Of a stretch of 64,000 bases of DNA, positions 55,681-64,000 are shown in pieces. Numbering within the stretch: the stretch's first letter is position 1; every line of letters begins with the position of its first letter. The stretch is from Buxus sempervirens (Eukaryota > Streptophyta > Magnoliopsida > Buxales > Buxaceae), in assembly GCA_947561395.2 (NCBI GenBank), contig OX387184.1:33284766-33348765 (forward strand). The letters run 5' to 3'. The translations under genes were made by a program, and so were the position numbers. The notes below the pieces were generated by a model. It had not been told where the DNA came from. It saw only the letters and a list, made by a program, of their open reading frames with translations, and searched no databases.

Positions 55681-58600
55681 TGTAACGCCCTAGATTCGGG
55701 TTACATAAATAAGACCGTAACTCGTCTCCGAAGGTTAGTCTTTTTCACAAGATTGACGTATCAAAGTGAAGGATAAACATGAAAGAATAATAACTAAATA
55801 ATCAGAGTGCGCTACAATCCCAAACTGAAATAAATACCATAACCAGATTTGATACTCACATGATCTAAAATTTACCTGCCAATATCAACCTGGCCAAGAT
55901 CTGAAAACAAAACAAAACAAAACGGATGAGATACGAATATCTCAGCAGAAATAGTTATAACAGTTCTAAAACATGCCATGGATAATATCGATCATGAGTA
56001 ACCAGTAGGAACACAATGGAAATCCAAAATCTCATAATCCCAGTAAATAAGATAACCAATATCCAAACAACAATAACAACCCAGTTATAACATTGTCAAT
56101 GTCATGTGTCTTGCTTAAATTAGTTAATCAACATGCCAAGGCGATATCCACACCTCCATGTACACAATTCCGGCCTACTCAGGGTATCGAAAACTCTGAA
56201 ATGACGGCCTACTCAGCGTATCCAATGCTAGCCTACTCTGGGTATCGGCATTGACAACCCGGCCTACTTAGGGCTTCGAGCTGCTTTACACCGGTCGTGG
56301 CAACTCACAAGGCCATGCCATTACCCCAATAAAGAAAGAACATTACATTACTAAGCTTAGACATGGATCCATGACAAGCTAAACCAGTAACAACTCAAAT
56401 TCAGCATCTTTATCCTAACAGATAAAATGTCATGTAATTCCAACGTAGAGCGTAACTACGATTAATCACAATTACTGTTTATCATGGGTCACTCAAGACC
56501 AAAATTACTCCCTCATGGAGTTTCCACATGCAATATCAATCATTTTCCGGTAATAATTCAAACATTCAAATAACTAGTTCAAATATCATTTCCCACATGC
56601 AAATTCATTTCAATATGACAAATAAATTAACTTCGGCACTAAGATAATATACCAAAAATCTGAGTTCAGAAATCATGCATAATTATACTGCAATTATTTC
56701 AAAACAGCAACTAAGTTTGAGGTAAAACAGGAACTAATATTTAAATCACACTCAATTCAACATTTAGACCAATCCGGAACAACCTTTTTGAAGAAGAAAT
56801 CCAACACAATGGAATCTAGTTCATACTAGTAGTTCAAAAAAAGTTAAGCACAAGAGACTTTATTCAAACAGTAGGAAACTTTAGTGAAACCATAAATCAG
56901 AAAAGGGACTGATAATCTGCTCAAATATGTAACTTCCCCTCTTTTATAACCACTTAGTTAGGGCAGCTAACCCTAGACTACTACAGGGCACCTATGATCT
57001 GAATTAAGTCACCTTGGATTAAATTTTGAAGTTAATATTTTTGAAGTGTTTATTAGGAAAATAGCCGCCCACTTCTGTAGATAATAATTTCAACAATTGC
57101 TCCTCAATCCTACACTTTAAACCTTTCCCAATTACAATCAGCTAACTTTCTTAGCTAAAGATCATCACCTGACCTTCCTAACACCTATTTAAATCTCTTA
57201 GAGCAATTTTAAACCATTAAAGCAATGAAATTCCAATTGCATAAAATCAGCCGCACACCTTTTAAAATTTATGTTTTCACAAATGACTCTCACTTCTACT
57301 ATTTATTGCTTCCAGATTTTTGTGGCATAGATTCTTTATTTCCAAAACACATTAACTTGTTGCTATTATATCATTTAAACTTCTAGAACATAATTTATGC
57401 ATTTAAACAAAAATTATAGTTGCTAATGAATTATCCACACATGTCTATTAAATAGTGAATGGACTAGTTTCAACAATAAACCGATTTACTTCTTCTGTAA
57501 TTTAATGGTATACAGTCTTCAGTTCCTAATCCCATTAACCTTTTGCTAATATCTGTTTTTAAACTCCTAAGCAAGTTTTAAACCTTTAAACCAAGGAAAT
57601 TAGTCTCTAATAATATAGCAACACCTGGCCATTGAATAGGGAGTGAGCACTAACCTCAAGAATTCAGTTTAATACTTCCAAAATTTAGTTATAGGGATTT
57701 TCTATCTCCCAATCACGGTAAGCTACTGCTAACCACTATTAGGGCCTCTTAGAACCAGATTTAAGCTTTTAAACAAAAGGATATAGTTTGCCTTGAATTA
57801 GCTGCACATGGCTGTTAAAAGTGAATGGGCGCCAACTTCATTCTATTAGAAATACACCAATCTCACTTCTACCTAAACTAATACTTCCTCTACAACCATA
57901 TTAGAAACAACACCAGCCCTTAAAAAAATACATGGAGTAGTTTTATTAAGCTTTATACTAATTTTTGTATGTATAGTAATTTAGCCACACTAGATTGGTA
58001 TTATTAAGCTGGTCTCATCAGTGTTTTAATTTAATTCTCTTATAATTTAATTGTGTGAAATCTTTAACTTATGATCTCATTAAGCTAATGCTAGCAATTA
58101 GTTACAACTCCTTGAAGAAGTTTTTGGCATTTAATCCACAAAAATTACTTCTAATATAACATCCACACTTTGCTGAAATTTCTTGACTGGGTGCTAACCT
58201 CCAGGGGTTGGCGCCCATCAGCCTTCTTACCACAATTGAACCAATGCCAACCTACAGAGGTTGGCACTGGTTAGCGCCCATCAGCAACCTATATGGCACG
58301 AACATGTTTCTTTTGCTACCTCACTTCCTAAAATATTTGGACCAGATTTTAAACTTAAGAATCATTCAACTATAACTCTACCTCCTCTAGAAATTCAGAC
58401 AAAACCATTCGACCTTAACTCGATCACCATTCAAGATACAACTTCAGCAAATGATACAATTCATGATTACAGTCGATCAAACCAAATCTAACAATTGAGC
58501 AATGGAGAATCTAACGATTGTATCTGGAAACCTCAAACAAGTGCTACTCACTTGACTAAAACAGATCCAAGCACCACAGTCAAAAACTTTACTCCATATC

Positions 58601-59264
58601 TGTAATGCTTCAGTAGATCCTCCATTCTCTTCTTGAAATCTTCCATAGAATATCCCTACAACAGATCTATGCTTGCATAACCTCCCACTTCAATTTCTGA
58701 TTGAAAATTCGTACTAAATTGTTAGATCTAATAATCTCACCTGAGTGGTTTGATCTGCCGCCAATTTGCATGAGCTCATCATAGCAGCTCAGCCACTCCA
58801 CTATATTGATTTCCAGGTTCTCATTACTCAGATCTGCACAATTAAAGTTTCTCTCCTCACCTAGCTCCTTTCTTCTTCATTGAATTCTTTGATCTCTCAC
58901 CATTCACTCAACCTCCAAACTAACAAATGAACGAACCCACTGCCAATCATAAATGGACCTTCTTGTATATCTGCTGGCAATTTTATATTTAAAACCTGGT
59001 ACTATACTTGCCACTCCAGCACGCACCTCTGCAAGCATCTCTAAATTCTTCCGATCCCATGGTTGTCACACCACCAAACCATCATAAACCCAGCAAATGA
59101 AACTTTATTAACAAATTTGCCCTATTTAATAATTCATCATATTTAAAATTTAAAATTTAACTCTAATTAATTTCATTTTCTCCCTTTATAGAGTTTTCCA
59201 CTAATTGAATAAATTAACAACAGAAAATCCAATTTTTAATGTTATTAAAATTCGGGATTTTACA
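55681..59264 (-). mobile_element. 5' LTR of element Z (3.58 kb)
   Basis: TGTAACGCCCTAGATTCGGG to TTCGGGATTTTACA, with the PBS on its sense 3' side. Dyad TGAGATACGAATATCTCA at 55927-55944. A decayed hairpin array at 56168-56283. Predicted intron in sense from 58551 (CAA|GTGAGTAGCAC) to 55901 (GTTTTCAG). The part 57705-59264 is duplicated in the truncated 3' LTR. Confidence 0.9.
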
Positions 59265-60161
59265 ATGGTATTTACAAAATGTGAAAAGAATTCACTTTTT
59301 TGGCTGTTGGGAGTCCAAAAAGAGGGTACAAATTTGCTTCAAGTCAGGTAAGCTACATTCCTAAACCTAGGGTTTTCTGTCCCTGTTCTGATCTGGCCTG
59401 CGTTCATCTGAATTTCTGATCTAGCCGGCTTTCATCTGCTTAAAAGGCCAACTTAGACTTAGGGTGCTCCTAGTGGACTCAATGGGTCAAGGCCCACGGC
59501 TCACGGGACTCAATGCATGGATTTATGGTAGTTCCCCTGATCAAGGTTAGGCTGGCTTCTTAAATCGGGTCTAGGGTTTACTCTGTTTGATGCAAAAAAA
59601 AGAAAAAAGGCGGAAGTTGCTACCCCTGATGGACTCTTGGGTTTTTTAATTGATGTTATTCTTCTTTACTCCATCATTCACATGGATACCTAGCCCGAGG
59701 CATCTGCTTACAACGGTCTGAGCCAAGTATTAGACCCTTGCGTACCATGGCAAGAAACCAGTGGCACTAAGGAATCCAGAAACCTGGGGAGATGGTTTTA
59801 CCCTACTTTTTCCAGCAAGCCACGGAAGCGTAGGGCTAATACCATCCAAAAAATAAGTTCATCGGAATAGAAGGGTGGCTGCTAAGAAGGTCTAGGTTTT
59901 GGTGAAGAAGAGCAGTATTCCATTCTATTCACAAAAGCATTCAGATCGGATCATTCACACAGTCTCCCTCGTGTGTGTCACCCTACGCAGTTTAATGCAG
60001 AAAAGGAAACCATCCATGGTGTGGTTGGGGTGCTCGTGTGTGCAGTTGGGCAGAATGTTGTGTCTAAATGGGTGAATTTTGTTTGGATATTTGATTGGTA
60101 AAAAGGTTCCTTGCACCCTATTAGAATTGGCACGCAATAAGATGTTCCGGGAGAGTCCCCA
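59265..60161. other. Unclassified sequence between Z and S2
   Basis: Non-repetitive within this window, no coding frame of note, no LTR terminus inside. It continues past S2 at 63170, where the rejoined sequence reads GTCCCCAGGTAAGTGG, a donor-like site. It may be an unrecognised LTR or single-copy DNA. Confidence 0.4.
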
Positions 60162-63100
60162 TGTAACGCCCTGAACCCGGGTTAGTGCAAACCGGCACCC
60201 AACCTGATCCCGGTTCGCTACTGTAACAACCCAAGTCCGGTTCAGCCACCAAACCCAAGGTGTTACCACGAAGCTTGGCTTAGATATGAACTAAGATTCA
60301 CAATAATTTTAAAACTAATTAATTACATCAGAGTTCTGGTGGGAAAAAAAACATTTCTTTATTCCATTTAATCAATTCAGTTTACAATAAAGTTTGTCTA
60401 ATTAAAATGTGAAGAATAATATCAGTTACAACTCTATCCATCAATTAAAACCCCATCTTCTTGATCTCTCCAAGAAAACCTGAAAAATAGGGGAAAACGG
60501 AGTGAGATTTACATCTCAGCAAGTAGCAGGTGCATACAATTAGAAACAGTCCAATGTAAGCAAATAGTCATGAGGTATACGATTAATCAACGATAAGGCG
60601 GGAAATTCAAGTTATCAATACTGAATCCAAATAAGGCGATAAGACATGTAATCATACGTAAATACCAGCAAAAAGATGTTATCGAGGTAAAACCAACAAA
60701 AGCAATAAAACTCGTGCCATTGCAGGACTCACAAAGATGATAAGTATTTGAGATGACACTCGACCAAATGCTATACCACCGTGCAGCTTATGGGCGAAGC
60801 TACTAAGACACTCAAACCCATGAACATCACCTTAGATAGGAGCCGTAGTCATCGACTTATTGCGCACGAACCTCGCAAAGTTGGTATGTACCACCAGCAT
60901 GTAGCACCGAAATCTGAACATGGAGTGTGGCCGCTTATCCAAATGTACAGGGAATCACTAGCAAAGCACCGGGGTGTCCCTCCAGACATAGGACCTTCAA
61001 GAGCAAACTAACTTGCAAAGGAAGCGCGCTCGCACATAGGAGTAACTCAACCCAAACGAAATACCACTTAGCTAACCAGCCAAAACTATGGATCCATATA
61101 CAGCTAAGCCCACTGACACAAATCATGATAAAACAACATACGAGAGGACACGCTACTGTGGGAGGCATATACACTTTTACCTGTAAAGGATTACACATCT
61201 CTACACAAAGGATTACCCATCTCTGCCGTACAAGTTAGTATCAACTCAACCACAAAAGCTGTATCACCCAACTGTAAAAGAAAAGTGAATAACATCATAC
61301 CACATACCAATCCATACCTAAATGTTCAATTCCAAGAGGAAACCATGATTCAATCCTTAAAAACCCAAAATAAGCCTTTTCCAGTATTACATATGCAATT
61401 TCCTAATTATATTCAAAATATAACTCATGTATCATAAATCCGATAAAATCTGAGTTTATGCAATTCCAGAAACCAATATTCATATTAAAGTACAAATCAA
61501 AAGTAATTCAAGTCTTGCTTAGAGTTTTCCTTATTAATCCCTTTACTAGAATCCAATTTCCCATCTTAATACCTAAGATAGTTTCTATTTAAGTTTTCTG
61601 TATTTTTATTCTCCAGCATATCCTACAGACCTAAAATAAAGTTTAGAAGATATTTTTACCCTATAAATACCAGAAGTATTATTTCTAAAAATATCCCATA
61701 CCATTTAGACCTTTTCATGCACCAATCTTTCATTATAACCTCCAATTAATTGGCTAATTTTTCCAATTTAATTTTATAAATTTTTATACCTTAATTAGGT
61801 CTTTATAAAGTTGATAGAATGATTATCATACTAGAAAATTTACTAGGTATTTAATCGTATGACAAAAACCCCAAAATTCTAAATTTTATGAAGAGAGCGC
61901 CTACCTCTGCAGGCTAGGCGGTCCTGGGCAGTCCTAAGCGCTAGTTCAAAATTCAACAGTAATTTTCCAAATTTTCCAAGTTCGGATTTTTAGGCTTTTG
62001 CTTTGAGTTCCATTGGTCTAAATTAATCCCTTAACATTCTAAATCATATCTAAAGTCCTCTAGATTAATTTGTTTCAATTAAATACCATCCTAGGATTAT
62101 TTGCATGATCAAACCAACTTTTCTTCATTACTTTAACAAATCCTTCAAGAATACAAAATCTTATAATATAAAACATTTGATTCCATGTAAATCCAGTTCC
62201 GACTAATCCATTCAAACCATAGTAAATCATAGAAAATGAAATCATGCAGTTCCTCCAGTTTTCAAGGGTTACTACTTGCCTCATATGCTAAAAATCCATC
62301 TTCTTTTGAAGTTTTTAATTTTGGACCCAACTTCTGCTCCCAAACGCACCAACCTATAGTTCTTCAATTCAAATCTCCACTGTTCACATTGTAGATCCAT
62401 CAGTGAAGATCAAAGCCTCCAAAGTTGAAGTTGATCCACAGTACGGATTTTCCCCGATCGTGATTTGATGGAGACTGGTCGGACAGCTCCAGCAACCTTC
62501 TTCTTCTCTTCTTCCTCCTCTTTTCTCCCATTATTTTACCCACGAAAATTCTTTCTTTTCTCCTATTTCTTTTCTATTTATACTAGGCTACAAGAGTCCT
62601 AAACCAACCCTAATAGGCTCCTTTAATTGGGCTAACCCAACCTTATGGTGGTCTAGTTAAAGTCTTACTCATTCTAATTAATTCCTACTTTTTCTCCACC
62701 TTCTATTTTTGTACCAAAACAATACTAATCAAATCTCTTATTATTTAAACTCCTCCTTGAAACCTAATTTTGTGCATAATAATTACTTAAACACTAAATA
62801 TCACCGAACCCAAATTTCTTACTTTTTCTCCAAATTAAGACTTGAAATGTCCTAATTACCCTTTTTCCTCTTTTAGGCTTTTATTACTTCTTTTTAATTT
62901 CTAACTTACCTAAATAAATTATTTTCTTCTATTTTCAAATCCTAATTATTATTTAATGATTTATTTCATAAATTCCATTTTCTGAAAATTACCAAAATAC
63001 CCTTTTAGGCTAATTTCCTCAAAATTCCTTCTTTATTTACAACTTACTACTTATTTGAATTACTTATCCTCTAAATCTTCACTTTTTATTTTAACTAGGA

Positions 63101-63164
63101 CTTAAACTCATGTTCTTTCATTTATCATTTATTTATTTATTATGTGAAAATTCGGGGTTTTACA
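60162..63164 (-). mobile_element. Solo LTR S2 (3.00 kb)
   Basis: TGTAACGCCCTGAACCCGGG to TCGGGGTTTTACA, perfect TSD CCCCA at 60157-60161 and 63165-63169. Like L1 and L2 it repeats its terminal motif about 60 bp inside (TGTAACAACCC). Dyad TGAGATTTACATCTCA at 60503-60518. Predicted intron in sense from 62279, with a GC donor (GAG|GCAAGTAGTAACC), to 60480 (TTTTTCAG). No coding region. Confidence 0.9.
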
Positions 63165-63169
63165 CCCCA

Positions 63170-63720
63170 GGTAAGTGGAAGTGACACAGCGATCCCACTT
63201 AAACTCCACTTACCTTAGGCAATTATCTCGTCTGTTTGACAGGACTCCCCAGAACACGCAGTTGCGCATATTCCACGTTTCACTAAGGTAAATCAGTAGG
63301 GTTTTTTTTTAAAACCAGTCTATATCCCCTAAGTTGACTCTTCCTAGGTTGATCCAAAAACCCTATTGGCTCATCCGGTTCAATTTAAATATGTAAGAAT
63401 ATGGCAAGGGATTTAAAAATTAGAAAATTGCATTTTTTTTTATGTAGCCGAAATCACTTGTCGGCCATGAAGGGAGATAGGTTGATCCGACCTGAGTTGT
63501 CGGATCAGCCTATAAATGCCCTTTTTTTTCAATTTTTCCAAATGGGCTCAGGTTCTAGGTCTTTTGGGAGGCTTCAGTGGCTATGTGGGCCCACAGTGGT
63601 TCAAATGGAGCTTGAAAGGCTTCTTTTGAAGGGTTTGAAACCAAAAACATTTGAGAGGGTTAGGGATCTACTTTCCCCTTTCTTTTGAACCAAGCTTGGC
63701 ATAGAAACATGGACTAAGTG
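63170..63720 (+). other. Unclassified sequence with a dyad and TATA box
   Basis: Continuation of 59265-60161. A 9-bp perfect dyad TGATCCGAC/GTCGGATCA (63483-63491 and 63499-63507) ends 3 bp before TATAAAT (63511-63517), the same promoter design as H1 and H2. A small frame at 63401-63688 has no recognisable motif and is not called. It is likely the U3/R of another LTR family. Confidence 0.5.
63511..63517 (+). promoter_or_regulatory. Putative TATA box
   Basis: TATAAAT just downstream of the 9-bp dyad. Confidence 0.5.
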
Positions 63721-64000
63721 TGTTACGCCCCGAACCCGGGTCTATGCAAACCAACCACCAAACCCGAATCCAGAGCAATACTGGTCCAAAGCTACTAATT
63801 ACCAGAATATTTAAATTCAACTAATCGCATTAATTATCAAAGTGCGGAGAATTAAAGACATCAAATTCATCAATATGCGTGGCTTTCTAAACCATCAAAC
63901 TAACTCATCAATGTAAATTCATAAATCTGGTAAATGGGTTTTCTAATACACTTTCTCTCATATTCAATTAAATCATAAACTATCTATCAAGGTACATCTA
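63721..64000 (-). mobile_element. Del-like LTR S3, start only
   Basis: TGTTACGCCCCGAACCCGGG starts after AAGTG and resembles the L1/S2 left end. The rest lies beyond the window. Confidence 0.7.

Noticed and set aside
51410..59264. S1 as the 3' LTR partner of the LTR at 55681-59264
   Set aside because: Their U3 regions differ, and S1 has its own perfect TSD CTTCT. The true partner of the 55681 LTR is the truncated copy at 49277-50834.
63165..63180. Host gene exon end at CCCCAGGTAAGTGG
   Set aside because: A donor-like site alone is not enough; no coding frame or second splice site was found around it.
63401..63688. 95-codon frame near the right end
   Set aside because: No recognisable domain, starts upstream of the putative TATA box, and lies in a probable LTR.

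Overview
The window is plant nuclear DNA from a repeat-dense part of a large flowering-plant genome. I recognise no host protein-coding gene, tRNA or functional rRNA gene. The species cannot be assigned from the sequence. Almost every base can be placed in LTR retrotransposons inserted into one another. Boundaries come from TG...CA termini, target-site duplications (TSDs), primer-binding sites (PBS), polypurine tracts (PPT) and matches between copies inside the window.

Layout. 1-7690: 3' half of a Ty3/Gypsy Tat-lineage element (Tat1, + strand) with a broken pol (RT, RNase H, second archaeal-type RNase H, integrase) and its 3' LTR. It sits in a minus-sense LTR (D1, to 8771), which sits in another (X, to 10172), which sits in a third family (K). 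K is then split by a minus-sense solo LTR (L1, 11811-28652). L1 is split by a second Tat element (Tat2, 13974-28451, minus) that keeps both LTRs, PBS, PPT and gag but has lost pol; Tat2 is itself split by solo LTR L2 (16911-19243). K resumes to 29039, followed by a short non-coding internal remnant and a second K LTR. That LTR is interrupted by solo LTR E (29584-35820, itself holding solo LTR F) and by H1 (36739-39794). A third K copy (40706-49276) is interrupted by H2 (41195-44300) and by a block made of a Cassandra TRIM with two LTRs that read as identical (44701-45493) and LTR E2 (45497-48714). 49277-59264 is a non-coding LTR element (Z) with PBS and PPT, interrupted by solo LTR S1. The right end holds about 1.4 kb of unclassified sequence, solo LTR S2 and the start of S3.

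The most unusual signal is structural. Several LTR families carry arrays of short hairpins in which the loop is conserved while the stems change in a compensatory way: about 43 units in the Tat2 leader, the AGTAGGC-loop array in F/S1/E2, the AGTACA-loop array in E, and the CCGC/GCGG mini-hairpins in K. In the Del-like LTRs these arrays lie inside a predicted leader intron with a conserved donor (consensus GTRRGTRRCAY) and a TTTTCAG acceptor, next to a conserved TGAGATA...TATCTCA dyad. Other families (H1, H2, an unclassified one) carry long dyads 4-15 bp upstream of the TATA box. An RNA-level or recombination-level role is inference; the covariation itself is read directly.
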